Origin: Xiphias gladius | Taxonomy: Eukaryota; Chordata; Actinopteri; Istiophoriformes; Xiphiidae | Reading direction: 5' to 3' | NCBI RefSeq assembly: GCF_016859285.1 | Contig: NC_053418.1 | Coordinates: 956,501 to 1,020,500, forward strand | Length of the DNA stretch: 64,000 nucleotides | In this document: piece after piece, positions 36,895-52,170 of the stretch | How positions within the stretch are numbered: position 1 is the stretch's first letter | How the letters are laid out: each line of letters opens with the position of its first letter | Position numbers and translations under genes: made by a program | The notes under the pieces: model-generated | What the model was told of the DNA's origin: nothing | Database searches by the model: none | Seen by the model: only the letters and a program-made list of their open reading frames with translations

Positions 36895-37180
36895 TACTTC
36901 AGTCACTACCATCAAGAGAAGTGTTTCCATAAATAGCCTGCATACTGAGAAAGCAACGCAAGAGCTTCTCGAGGCAAAGAGAGGGAATACTCTTCAATGG
37001 CCAAGTCAGTCACCTGACCTCAGCCCAGTTGAGCAGGCTTTTCACTTCCTGAAGACAAAACTGAGGGCAGAAGGACCCACAAACAGGCAGCGACTGAGGG
37101 CGGCTGCAACGAAGGCCTGGCAAAGTGTCTCAAGTCCAGGGCATCTGATCTAGACTACATCACACGCTCCGGGTGATGCC
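36895..37180 (+). mobile_element. Tc1-like transposase C-terminal relic
   Basis: The plus strand reads LQWPSQSPDLSPVEQAFHFL and then RLRAAATKAWQSVSS, the DDE-domain end of a Tc1/mariner transposase (SPDLNPIEH and KAWQSI motifs). No start or inverted terminus was seen. The element family appears to be the one whose terminus is at 53.37 kb. Confidence 0.8.
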
Positions 37181-38790
37181 TGGAAAGGTTTGACTTCACT
37201 TCAGGGCTGAAAAATCTCTGTTCCTATCCAAGCCAGGGATGCAGCACAGAAGGACTAAGTCCAGGGTTTCACATGGGCCACCACAGAACCAGACTGATGT
37301 CAACAGATCGGACGTGGAAACATGCTTACAAGTCAAAGCCAACGCTCCCAGGGCCTGAAAGAAAACTCAATCTCACCATGAAATCTGAACAGAAGTGGTG
37401 CTACCAGGGCGGCTCCCTCTGACGTTTCCTGCCGGACACCAGCTCAAAGCACACGGACCCGCTACAGCTGAACCCTGAGCATCGTCATATGAGCGATCCT
37501 TTCTGAGACGAGTAAATAAATGCTTGAGAATTTCCTAAAAAAAACCCCAAAACATCCCCATTTGTCTCAGATGTTTCCAGCAGAGTGACTTTAGTCTGGA
37601 CAGTCAAGTATGATTCACCAGGTCAGTGCACAGGCTGGTATTATCAGAAAGCCTGTTGTGCCCCCTTGTGGTGGAACTGTGTCACAGGTTTCATCTCTTC
37701 ATCGGCTTATTTTTCCAATGTGTGGTTCTGCAGCGAGTTTAGTCCTTGGTAGGTTTAGTTCTTTGTTTCTTGGAAAAAATTCCTCGACAGGAACTGCAGC
37801 TGCGGGTCAACAGGTGCCAGAAGGGGAAAACACCATTTTACTCAGAATCCATCACAGTTTGTCTTGGGGGGGGTTTGTTATATCTGCGCTTGGGTCAAAC
37901 GTTTGGAGACCCCCCCTTGTCTCCCTCCGAGCTGTGCCCCTCTTCTTTCCACACCCATGTCAACAGCCCAGGGACATTCTGTATTCGCGAATCACAGCAT
38001 GTACGGGACCCCGAGACGTGAGCTGCCTCAGTGCGAAGCAGTGAGAACTGGCTATCTCAGATGTCTGTCCCGTAACGACGGTCACCACGAGCTTTGTAAT
38101 TCACCAGGACTGTGTCTGAGGTCACTCCCTCTTTACTCTATAGTGCCCTATTCGTTCGAGGGTCTGGATTCTGGGTGTAAACTTATCCACTGTGCCACTG
38201 TGGGTCCAACAGGTTCCCTACTAACGATCCCACAATGCCCCGCTCTGCCTTCTATAGGCGACCAGGAGGACGTCACAGAGACAGCTCGCGTGGCTCAGCA
38301 GCTGACAGCGATGAAATCTCGATTTACTGCTTACCGCTGAATGAGGACTCCGCAGCGTCTGTCGAACAGGCAGCGATGGACGAGTGGGTGAGGGAGTGGT
38401 TTTGGGCACAGCGTCAGAAACCAGTTCAGGTAAAGAACTGAGATTGTCAAGTCTCAGTCTCGTCAGTGCGGATAATAGTAGGTCCGGGATGTCCTCGGCC
38501 GAGCTCAGCACAAACGCCGGAGCCTAGCTCCATCCGTACAACGGCGTGTCGCATCTCGTTAGCTAACAAGCTGGTCGCCACCCATCCAGCAGTCAGCTCG
38601 GTTCAGCTGACGCTAGAGCAGACCGGATCAAGCGACCCCACTTTGAGTCGAGGAGTTTAGAGATACTGCATTCTGTAAAAAATAGCTCCGATGCTAACTG
38701 CTGCCAAAACACTTCCACACCTGTTCAATAAACAACACACAACACGTAAAAGCTGAACGCGTCCTGGACCGGACTCACGAAGGCGAAACT
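37180..38790. other. Intergenic stretch without recognised gene
   Basis: Several short open frames exist (up to 158 codons at 37864-38340), but none has a recognisable domain or consistent codon pattern. I see no known repeat. Confidence 0.45.
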
Positions 38791-38798
38791 GGGGGGGG

Positions 38799-38858
38799 GG
38801 TCTCCTGGGGAACAACTGGTCTGAGAGGGGAGAAGTGGCGAACTTCATACTGGAAGAC
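38799..38858 (+). pseudogene. GIMAP P-loop fragment
   Basis: Twenty residues, GLLGNNWSERGEVANFILED, match the GIMAP P-loop segment that reads VLLGNSWSERRDVGNFILGE at 55.8 kb. The fragment starts right after a run of ten or more G and ends abruptly. It is too short to be an exon of a working gene by itself. Confidence 0.7.
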
Positions 38859-38995
38859 ATTAGAAAACACGTTTTGCACACGCACGCGCTTAAGTAGCCG
38901 GATTAGAGTTGGCCTCCTCCGGTGCGCTGACTTCTTTAATATCATGCAAATGAGACACCGGGTCTCTGGGGCAGGGGAAGAGGATTAGGAAAGCT

Positions 38996-38996
<1 letters not shown>

Positions 38997-39038
<42 letters not shown>
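38997..39038. repeat. (GT)n microsatellite
   Basis: About 21 GT units in intergenic sequence. Confidence 0.95.
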
Positions 39039-39040
<2 letters not shown>

Positions 39041-39559
39041 GCTTTTTACATGTCCACGTGCGCCGGACAAACGCTGTGGGTAGAGCAGGTGAGCCCGCGG
39101 CGGCCGAGCGGGGGAGGAGGGGGGAAATGCGCAGGTGACTTCCTACGTGACACGTGAAGGTTGGAAGGGTTCTACGAACCTGGACTCCACACAGCAACGG
39201 AGCCGTTTAGCGCCTGCACCGGGGTCGCACCGGAACCCGTCTGAGGCCAGAACCCGGCCCCGGATGAAAACGCACCTTTTTAATCAGCTCATCGGAGAAA
39301 AAGGCAGAGAAGAAATTAAAAACCAAAACCAAACAGACTGGTGCAAAGCAGTCGGTGACTGACGGATGTTCACAGCCGCTCGCGTCTTTCCTGACACCTC
39401 TGGTCTGTGTGAGTGGAGGCTTTTCGACGGACCGTTTGGAACCGTTTGGTTCATGTTGAACGTTTGAGGTAAAGCGAAAATAGGACACAGAAAAAAATAT
39501 CCCATGACCTTTCAGGGCCTCCGTACGAACCCCGACAGGCTTTACGTTTTCTTCCGTCA

Positions 39560-40760
39560 ACTTTCCGGCAGCTTGAAGTGACCTCTCGTTCCTACCCGCC
39601 GCTGGTGTTCAAGGGAGCGGCGGTAAAACCGGAACCAGAACCGTATGAGACGGACTCCTAAAAACGGTCTCACACACACTGTTCGTTACGACTCGATATC
39701 GGAGTGGCGGGAGAATCGGGTTGTAACGGGGGAGGAAGATCCTGACCGGATACCGGCGTTCTCCTCCTGCCAGTTTCGACGTGCGACTAGTCTGCCGGGA
39801 CCGGAATCTTTCGGAATCTCTGGTTTTCCTTCAGACGGTTAACTGGGGGCACATCGCGGCAGAAACGCGTCCGCGTCGTATCGTCGTGTGAAAACCGGTT
39901 TTCTGCTTGAGGACGAATCGTCCCCGCGGCAGTCGATTATCGATTCGGCGTTTGAGCCCGTTGTGGCGCCAAAGTCCCAAACATTCCCGGGTCGTGGAAC
40001 CTGCTCTTTTTCGTCGTCGCCTGAGATAATTCACAGATTTGTTTGGGGTTCAAACTCATGAAGACGACGCCGCCCGGTCCCGAGGAAACGGGGACCGTTC
40101 GCTGTTTTTCTAACGTGTACTGGCCGAAACGATTCGTGGGGACATATTGCGCCCTGAATGAATCGGTATTTGCCCAACGAGCCCGATTCGCTTTGACACC
40201 CGGAGTCTGATGGGCAAGGCCTCTCCGGAGCATCTCTTCTACCGGCTGCCTCTAAAGCTGAGGGGGAGGAGGCCCGGAGACCGGTTTCCTGAATGAACCG
40301 GTCCCGCCTTCTTGGCAGCCTCGGCTCTTTCTCCATTGAACACGGGCCTGTGGAAACCCGAAGCCCGCGTTTGATCCCCGCCAGCCGGCCGAGGCTTTTC
40401 TGAGTTACCACAGAACGCGCCGAGGATCGAGGCAGACCCGCCGTGGACTGTGACGGATCATCTCCCCGGAGACCCCGCGGCATCCACCCGGTCAGGAAGT
40501 TTCCCCCCCGCGTCACCTTCCGGTAAAATCAGTTTCAGCGCGACCGACCCCCCTCCGGCTCCCGGAACAGGCCCGGACCGGCCGGAGAATGCGGACAATG
40601 ATCGCGGCTCGGGGATCCGGGCCGGGCGTGCCGAGGCAAAGCGGGGCCGTCAAATCCGGCACCGCACTCTTCTGGTCTCTCGGGGCGACGGCGCCGGTAA
40701 CGCTGCCGACGGGAACGGGCAGGAAATGACCTCACCTTTACCTCCGAGTCTCTAAAGCGA
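39560..40760. promoter_or_regulatory. CpG-rich block without an assigned gene
   Basis: By eye this stretch is far richer in CG dinucleotides than its surroundings, with runs such as GGACCGGCCGGAGAATGCGG and GCGGGGCCGTCAAATCCG. It looks like a CpG island. No exon of a known gene was recognised in it; the 161-codon minus-strand frame at 40031-40516 has no recognisable motif. It could be an enhancer, a distal promoter of the actin gene or the promoter of an RNA gene. Confidence 0.5.
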
Positions 40761-40975
40761 AATCAACGAAACTAAAGGACTTGAACGTTGAGAGGCGTTT
40801 GACTGTCAAAACCCTTTAGACACTTCACTCTCCCTGTCCTGTTAAAAATAAAACTTCCCCCTGAAATGACGTAAAGTAGCAGAACTCTATCGGTTCGTTC
40901 AGAATCCGCACATTCTCCGGTTTCTGTGTCCTTCAACTGAATTCTGTGAACTTAAAGTATGACCCTGGTCTGGGT

Positions 40976-40985
40976 CCATATAAGG
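40976..40985. promoter_or_regulatory. Consensus CArG box (SRF site)
   Basis: CCATATAAGG is a perfect CC(A/T)6GG box. A near match, CCATACAAGG, lies about 250 bp downstream at about 41226. The nearest gene with known SRF control is the actin gene, whose first exon is about 4.7 kb downstream. Confidence 0.5.
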
Positions 40986-41524
40986 GAAGCAGCCGCATGG
41001 TGTCCTACTCGTCTACGGGTCAAACTCAGACGCTGACTTTTAAAGGTGCTGGTTTTGTTTCACGTGACGCGGGGCTCAGAATCTCTGCTGGATCACGTGG
41101 CTCCGGCACCGTCCAGGTAAACGTCGGGATAGAAAAGGCGTAAATAGCTTCAGACCGTAAAACGCGGAGTTTCGAGGGATTCGGTGACTGGAACTCCCCC
41201 CCTCCACGTTTGGTGGAATTTCAGCCGTGGTTAAGTCCATACAAGGGCAGACGGGAGAGGCTTCGGTCTGACACTCGGGGGAGTGGTCCCACCCGGTGTG
41301 GACCACCTCCTGAAATCTGAAAAGCAGGCTCAGGTACCACCCCGGAATCCTGCGTTACGACTGGCCGAATGCCAAGAGGTTAAAACCCTCTGGTTTCCAA
41401 AAAAAAAAGACAGGTCTGTGCAGGTTCATGTTGTGGACACAATAACAGGAACACCTCTGCAACGCAAAGCCTGCCGCGAAGCAGCGAGGTTCAGTTCTCT
41501 GACAGAGTGTGTGTGGCTCGTCTC

Positions 41525-41755
41525 CGGAAAACGGGAGAAAGAGAATTCCAGAGGAAGTTTAGAGGAGACCGAGGTAGAGAGGGAAGAGAAGGGAAAAGAT
41601 CAGGGGACCCGTTAGGGGGGCCCCTGCTGACGAGACGAGACGAGAGAGGACGGACGAAAAGAGAGGGAAAGACCCGGCAGACAGCTGAAGACATGACGAC
41701 AGGAGAGAGAAGAAGGAGGAAGGAGAGGAAAGATTCCAGGAGGCCAAACGGACAG
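41525..41755. repeat. Purine-rich (GA) tract
   Basis: About 230 bases are dominated by G and A on the plus strand, for example GAGAGGGAAGAGAAGGGAAA and GAGAGAAGAAGGAGGAAGGA. Long frames through it on both strands are composition artefacts. Confidence 0.8.
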
Positions 41756-42608
41756 AACAGTCTCCAGCCTGTGGGACGGGACCCTACACGCCACTCTGTC
41801 CAGACCAAACAGGACGGACAGACATGCAACGGACAGCGTGAACAGAATTAGCAGTGTATTGCTGGGTGGTCTAAGTGTTTTCTTCAGGCCTCTGAATAAT
41901 ATTCAAACCAAACTGAACGAGAAGAGACTGCTCACAAAATATGTGGATATGCAGCGTGCGACGGGAACAAAGTGTCAGCTGCTCTGTTTAGAAGTCCCGA
42001 GGGAAAAAGGCTGGGAGCCGCTGATCCGGAGGAGGAGGAGGAGGATGAAGGCCGGCGCTGAGCATTCTGCTGATGTCTGGGGGGATGTGGATAAAGTGGC
42101 GGCTTCCAGTAAACGGACGCCAGTGAAAACCGGCCGCTCTGAATTCCACGGCGACACAACCGTCACCGTTGGGCCAAAAAATGCTCTTTAGGTCTGAGGC
42201 TGGAAACTGCGACCGCGCCCTCACACAGGGGGAGGGATCTGAGATCCGTCCGCATTCTGGACCACATTCTGGTTCTCCAGAAACCAGGCAAACTCTTTTA
42301 TCAGGTCATCTCAGGTGTGAATGTGAAATTATCTGATGATTAAAAACACGTTGCATTTGTCTGTGGTTTTTGTTTCCATGTTGTTCAGTAAAAACACACA
42401 CACACAATTTTTTTTTTTAATCTCTCTGGAGACTCAAAAGTTTCCGAAATGACCAAATATTCTCAGCTGAAATCTTTTTCATATAAATGTAGAATGATGC
42501 TCAAGACACGCAGAATACTTTCCCCGACTATGACAGAAGAGAGGGGAAGACCTCGGAGGACATTAAATACCGTGAGGAGTCTCACCTTTGTTCTTGCGAA
42601 GCCGCATC

Positions 42609-42651
42609 GTTGGTCCTGATTTGCAGGATTAACTTGCAAATCAGGACCAAC
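42609..42651. repeat. 17-bp perfect hairpin
   Basis: Arm GTTGGTCCTGATTTGCA at 42609-42625 pairs perfectly with 42635-42651 across a 9-base loop. It is intergenic. Confidence 0.88.
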
Positions 42652-42659
42652 ACAAAACC

Positions 42660-44524
42660 ACAAACACTCGGAGCGAGGTTCCTGTTTTCGAGCTTTTGTT
42701 TGTAACATCAGATAACGTCTCCTCCGGTGGAGCGAAGAGCCTGGCAGACGCCGCCCTGATACATTTAAACTGGAAATGAACACCGGCACTGCGTCTGAAA
42801 GCTCCTCCGCTGCTCTGACCGGTTCTGGTTCTGGTTGCCGCGTCGTGAGCAGCAGATGAGTGCGGCTGTACGCATGTATTACAGGGAGAGCATGGCATTA
42901 AAAAAGACAAAACAAAAAACCATTCCAGTGTGAATCTCTATATGAAGCACCAACTCGGCATTTAGTATTAAGACACTGAAAAGAAAATGGAGGCCAGTTA
43001 CAGACCCTGCTTGAGACCTGCTATTTACTAAATAACATTCAGTTTCTTAAGACAGCAAGTTTCACTACACAATATCACATGATATAATACCGGATTTTTT
43101 TCCATATAAAAATATTTACATTTGGAGTCTTTATTGAAACTTTATTTCTGGTGAGTATAATCCAGAGATGGGCAGGAAATGCGTGGATACAGATTCAGAC
43201 CGGACACACAGGGCGACTAGTCCACGAAAGGTCGCGTGCGGAGCGAGGAGCAGGGAGACGCCGTGGGAAATGTTTGCCTGTTTCAAACTACTCGCGAGAT
43301 CCAGGGAAGTGTGCGTGAAAAAAAAAAAGAAAAAGCGCTGGAACCGAGGAGGAGTGAAATGGAAGCCCAGGATAAGGGGCAGGATATCGGTGACCGTCAG
43401 TGTTGGCACCTTCAGGTTCCGTGTGATCTCAACTATATGCAATAAACCCAAATCAACTACGTCAGACCAAGAGATCTCGTTCGATCATGTCGGAGATTAA
43501 GGAGTTTGCTGAGTTAAGCATGTGAGGCGGAGGGGCCCAGGCCTGTCAGGGCTCGGGCGCGGGCCTCCCCATTCCCCCGACAAGGCGGTGAACTAGGACT
43601 CTGGACCGTCCACAGTGACGTGTCGTCGCTCGGTGTCGGATATTTTCTGACAGGGACGGCGAGCAGAGTTACCGAGCTCGGGAGCTGGAACTGTCACCAC
43701 CGTGGCTTCCGCCTCCCGTCGACGCCAGTGTCCAACTGGACCCGGGTCGAATTCCAGTTGAGCTTTGGCTCCACGACCTGCAGGAAAATCAGACTCTCAT
43801 CTTTCAGGTTGCGCTCTGATGTTGCTTATTCATAAATGAATGTGCTGATTCAGAGCCAAAGGCCCAACAGAGGTCAGGTATGAATCCAGCATGGGCTCTG
43901 CACGGGCTGGGGGCTGGATGGGGCCTTAGCAGGGGTCCAGCGCCTTGTTTTTGCCAAAAGGGGCCTCCATGAGGTTCGTGTGGCAGTGTCTTACATGCAG
44001 GGACCTGCGGTTCAGACTGACAGCCGCTCTCCGCAGCCACGATCAGGTCAAACTTCCAGGGGATTTTAGAAACATGTGGAGCAGGTTACAGGTTGCTTTA
44101 TCGTAAATGTTAAATTTGTTGAAAATGTCAACTTACAAGATCCTGAAATGGAAACGACCTCTTGTGGTTTAAGTACTCTCTGTGCAGGTAAACTACAACT
44201 ACGGGTGTTTTTCATTTCCTCAGCTGGTCCCAGTCCCGGTACTTCAGGTGTCAGTGGGTCCTGATGTTTCCTGAGGTTTTCCTAAACTCCCGGTTACGAA
44301 GCCTGCTGTCGTCTGTCCAGCCTTGCCGCTAACGCAGTGAACCAGAGGGACTTCCATACAAACCTGGTGTCCCTTAAATCTTTCTGAGAATTCCACGCCT
44401 CAGTTAGTCGTCCTTCATTTTGCAGAGGCCGGGTTTTAAAACCGCTTCGTGCATTTCAGCCTTTTCATTTTAACCCTGAAACCCAAATGTTTGGGTTTTT
44501 AGACAGACAATTAGAAGATTCAGT
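42660..44524. other. Intergenic stretch without recognised gene
   Basis: Open frames here (for example 43131-43451 and its opposite-strand partner) have no recognisable domain. I see no clear repeat except A-runs. Confidence 0.4.
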
Positions 44525-44770
44525 TTAGGGCTGCAAATAATGATTATTTCCTTTATCTATTAATCTGCCAATTATTTTTCTACATAAACTGATCGATCAT
44601 CAGTCAGAAAACGACACTGAAAAAATGTCCATCAAAATGTACTGAAGCCCAAGGCGACGTCTTCAAATGTCTTGTTTTGATACCAACAGACCAAAACCCC
44701 GACAATATGAAAACAAGATTTATCAGCTGAATCTGAATCAGCTCCGCTCGGCTTCACGGAGCTTCACAGG
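44525..44770. repeat. Dispersed fish repeat (GGGCTGCAA..CAAATGTCTTGTTTTG family)
   Basis: GGGCTGCAAATAATGATTA, ATTAATCTGCCAATTATTTT and CAAATGTCTTGTTTTGA are the landmarks of a repeat with partial copies near 25.76, 31.3, 33.6, 59.84, 60.87 and 61.93 kb. Confidence 0.7.
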
Positions 44771-45521
44771 GAGTCTCAGCTCAGCGTTCATCCGTTTACC
44801 GCTCCGGTTCGCTCTCACCGCTCTCATACAGCGGGCAGATTTTTTCAGAGAAACAGCCGTAAGAAGCCACCGTCCGCTACCTGCTCGGCAGCAACCGGCA
44901 GACAGACCCGGTCAGAGACCAGCTGGTGGACACGGTGGAGCATTTAGCAGCTAAAGAGCCAGATGTTTCCCTCAGGAGCTGGTGGAGACCAAAACGGAGC
45001 TAAAAGAGAGGGAGTAGTGGACTTTAGATTCATCAGATGACACAGACACCTGTAACATCTGGATTCAGAAAACAGGAAACTGTTTGATCACAGGTTCAAC
45101 ACATCTGTCAGTTACTGCGGGTTTCATATACATTGTTTTTTGGTTGTTGTTTTTTTTTTTGTGAATGAAGCTAAATGACAACTCACTACTCAGACTCCAC
45201 TCCTCCTCTCCCAGACGTCTCCAGCCTCCACGTCATCACAACCAGTCCCGTCTAAACTAAGGCACCTCGGGGGTCACGCTTCAACAAGGTAAGAGACAGG
45301 TCCCCCAAGTCCACCATGGAGCGGAGACCCGGACGTGGGGCGGGAGCCAACCTTCCGGCGTGACGGGCCGGTCGCGGCTCTCCCGCTCCGGTGGACTCCG
45401 TGATTTCAGTGAGAAAAAAAAAAAAAGAAAAAGCCCTGCGGGGCGTTTTCTAGCGGGAGGAAACCAGTTTTCACCCCGCACAGGCGCGTACCCCCTCCCC
45501 CTTGACGGATGCCTTCTCCAG

Positions 45522-45747
45522 CCAATCGAGACGCGAGCTGGGACGACCCGAAGGCTCGCGCTCACCTGGACAAATCAGCGCGGCAGGTGAGAGAACGTTA
45601 CCTTTTATGGACAACGCCAGCGGTCCCGCCAAGGCCAATAAAACCGGTGCGGCTCCGCTGGCGGTGCTGCATTTACCGAGCACAGCTGGGGCCGAGAGAC
45701 ACCCGCTAGACCTCACCGACAGACTCACCCAAGACTCACCTGCACAG
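45522..45747 (+). promoter_or_regulatory. Actin promoter and non-coding exon 1
   Basis: The order is that of vertebrate beta-actin promoters: a CCAAT box at 45522, a perfect CArG box CCTTTTATGG at 45601-45610 and a TATA-like AATAAAA at 45637. A GC-rich leader follows and ends at a strong donor, CAG|GTAAGA, with exon end 45747. The start of transcription should be near 45668. Intron 1 then runs to the acceptor TTTCAG at 47218, two bases before the start codon. The CArG box implies control by serum response factor. Confidence 0.8.
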
Positions 45748-47115
45748 GTAAGAACCCTCCGCGGTTTCTGATCTCACCGCAAAACCCAAAGAAACAAAAA
45801 AAACAAAAAACGCACCAAACCGCTGCAGTCGAGTTTAGGCAGAGGACAGAGAGGAATGGATGAGACTCGCTTCCAGCTGAAGACCGGACGTCTTCTTCCT
45901 TTGGAAATGAAGAGAAATGGTTTAACTTAACTCACAAGTCTCGCGTCGGCCAGAACTTTTCTGACAAGTTTTATTTGGTTGTTTTTCTCCGAGTAATCAC
46001 ACAAACGGGTGTAGGTCTCTCAGGAGTTAAACCAGTATCTGGTCGGAGATCAGCATGTTCAGGAAAATGCATCTGACCGGGTTCTCTGAAAGTCTGAGAA
46101 CGGGCGTTTCTCAGCAGCTAAACCGGGACAGAGACCGAGATCCATCCTGAAACCAATCATGCAAAAGCAAATGGTCCCAGGAAGCTTTTTAAGCTTCTGT
46201 GTCTAAAGGCTTGTTGAAGGAGCTAAAGTCTAATTATTCCCTCGCGCTTCCTGAAATGCCTCATTTCTTTTAATCAGTCAAGTTGGTTTTTTTTAATTTT
46301 TAAATTTATTTTCTATTTATTGACTGAATTTGCAGCTGAGTTGCTGGTTACGTCAATGAGCGGATGTGAGTTGAGCAATGTCCTGAGGGGAGGGCTGGGC
46401 CTTCCCACATCCTGGCTGCTCATTCAGCACGAGAACCCGTTCCCCTCGCTCACGGACCTGGTGCTGCAGTTAACTCGACTCATCTCACATCCAACGGTTT
46501 CACTTTAAAATATCATCCTTTTTTTTTATTTTTTTAAATTAACACGTTGCATCAGAGAGAGAGAGACACGTCCTGGATCAGAAGAATTTGCTAGAAAGGT
46601 GTGGTTTTTTTTGTTCCCCCTGAACTGGTTCTAAAACTGTCCCGACTGGGTGATGGGACTTGCAGCTCACGAGTTTATCAGGTTGGATGACTCGAACTGC
46701 CACGCCTGACAAACAGCTGTCGGTCTGCGTGGGCCTCCAGAGAGGGAACGTTTTTAAAAGATGTCCTGAAAGTAAAGCTGGTTCCAGAAAGACTCCTCAT
46801 GATGGACTGATTTTTAAAGTATTTAAACCCTGCGAGGAAACGATCACACATCTTGACATGTTTCAGATGCATTGGATAACTTGTGCTTAAATCTTTATTC
46901 CAAATGATGTTTTATTTTTAAAAATGCACATTAAAAACTGACTTCTGCTTTTATATTTGTATTAAATTAGCATTGAAATCTAAAACACTGCACGCGCCCC
47001 CAAAAAGGTGCTTTTTAAAAACTGAGAATTTTATTCAGATTAACAGGCTGTTAACTAAAGTTTAGAGACACACTAAACAGAGTAATGGTAAATTAACTAA
47101 TAGTAACACTAATGA

Positions 47116-50607
<3,492 letters not shown>

Positions 50608-51050
50608 GCAGCTCCACGTCGTCGTCCTCTGCCGCGGCAGAAGCCGACATGCTCTTCATCTGTTCCATCCAACTAGAAACGTCTCTGGTTTATCTTGTGT
50701 GAACAGACTAAAAGATTCGAGATGCCACATACAAGAATAATGCAGCGACTGTTTACATTTTAATGTCCTCAGAATCTTACTGAACCTCCTCTGACCTTTC
50801 AAACATTTCTCAACATGTTGGTCTAACTCTGCTCACAGCTTTCGCTCCTCCTGGTGATAACCTACTGATGGTCAGAAAACAGTATTATCACTGAATCTTT
50901 TTTTTTCTACTTATTTAACAATCTAATGCAATAATTGCACATCAATATTCACCCCCCCATCCATTCTGTCAATTGACTGTCTTGAGTCAAGCTGTATCGG
51001 TGGTCTCCAGCAGTGTTTATACTTATCAATAAAATGCCAACAATTGTTTA
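50608..51050 (+). terminator. Actin 3' UTR and poly(A) signal
   Basis: The first AATAAA after the stop is at 51028-51033 (TCAATAAAATGCC), giving a 3' UTR of about 440 bases. A T-rich stretch follows downstream. Confidence 0.7.
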
Positions 51051-51343
51051 CAGCTTCTCTAATTTGGTCCTTTGCTGTCTGGCCTTGCACATTGCGAATT
51101 TTCGTTTTTTTTACACACGGAAATCTGAGTCCTCCGCCCGCGTTCTTACCGCCCAAGCACCGTTTCAGCTGGGAGGTGACTAAAATGTCAATAGGCTCAT
51201 CTAGTTTGCCTTTTCTCGTTTGCTAAGCGATCGAGCTTGGACAGCAGTGTGTCATCTCAGTGCTACTGCTCTGATCTCTGAATATTTGTACCTGCAGGCA
51301 AGATTCAGGGTTAGGAAAAAATACTGGGTGGCTGGGGATTTTT

Positions 51344-51367
51344 AAAAAAAAAAAAAAAAAAAAAAAA
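51344..51367. repeat. Poly(A) run
   Basis: About 23 uninterrupted A lie about 300 bp past the actin poly(A) signal. Confidence 0.9.
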
Positions 51368-51369
51368 CA

Positions 51370-52132
51370 CACTTCTCTTAAAACATCTCTATTGAGATGA
51401 AAACACATTAAAGTGTGAAGTCTATAATGAAAACAAAATTTTGTGTGGGTGTGTCTAAAACATCTTAACTCTTTGGGAAACCAAACCAAAACTGTTGCTG
51501 TTTAAGATTTAAAAGAGAAACCTTTTTAAAGGACAGCCATCATTAAAAGGCAAAGTGCTCAACCTTTAATCCTAAAGAAATGGCTTTAGTCCTCACAACT
51601 GCTGACTAAGTTGCCCGTAGGTGTGACTGTCTCTTTCTGTGTCAGCCCTGTGATAAACTGGCAACCTGTCCAGGCCCAACCTAAGCCTGGACTGACTCCA
51701 GCCCTGCAACCCTCGAGGGTGAGCGGTGCAGCTAATGGATGTCACTTCCTGCTAATGTCCTTGGGTGAAAGAGAGTTGCAAGTTGGAAAAGAGGTTTAAA
51801 AATCATTTTTATGGAACAAAAGTGTTTTTCACAGATGCTTTTAACAATCAGATGCTCATCTGTATGACCTGATGTAATTATACATGAGAACAAACTGGTG
51901 CTATGATGAAATAGGAAATCAAATTTCAAGGCTATACACACACATTACATATTATGCAAACAAAAAAACCCACTTCCATTCAATAACCTCTGATTTTATT
52001 GAGCAGAACAAAAATGTATAAAATAAATAGATTTAGCTCCACAGAACAAAGTAGTGTTATGAAGACAGGCCACTGTGAACTTGACCTACATGGCCGGATG
52101 TCTCAAGAGAAAGATCCATACACACACGTGTA

Positions 52133-52170
<38 letters not shown>

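Noticed and set aside
40031..40516. 161-codon minus-strand frame in the CpG-rich block
   Set aside because: Arg/Gly/Pro-rich composition with no recognisable motif; stop codons are rare in GC-rich DNA, so length alone is no support.
41491..41851. Several long frames in both directions at 41.5-41.85 kb
   Set aside because: They run through the GA-rich tract and give low-complexity Arg/Glu or Ser/Leu peptides.
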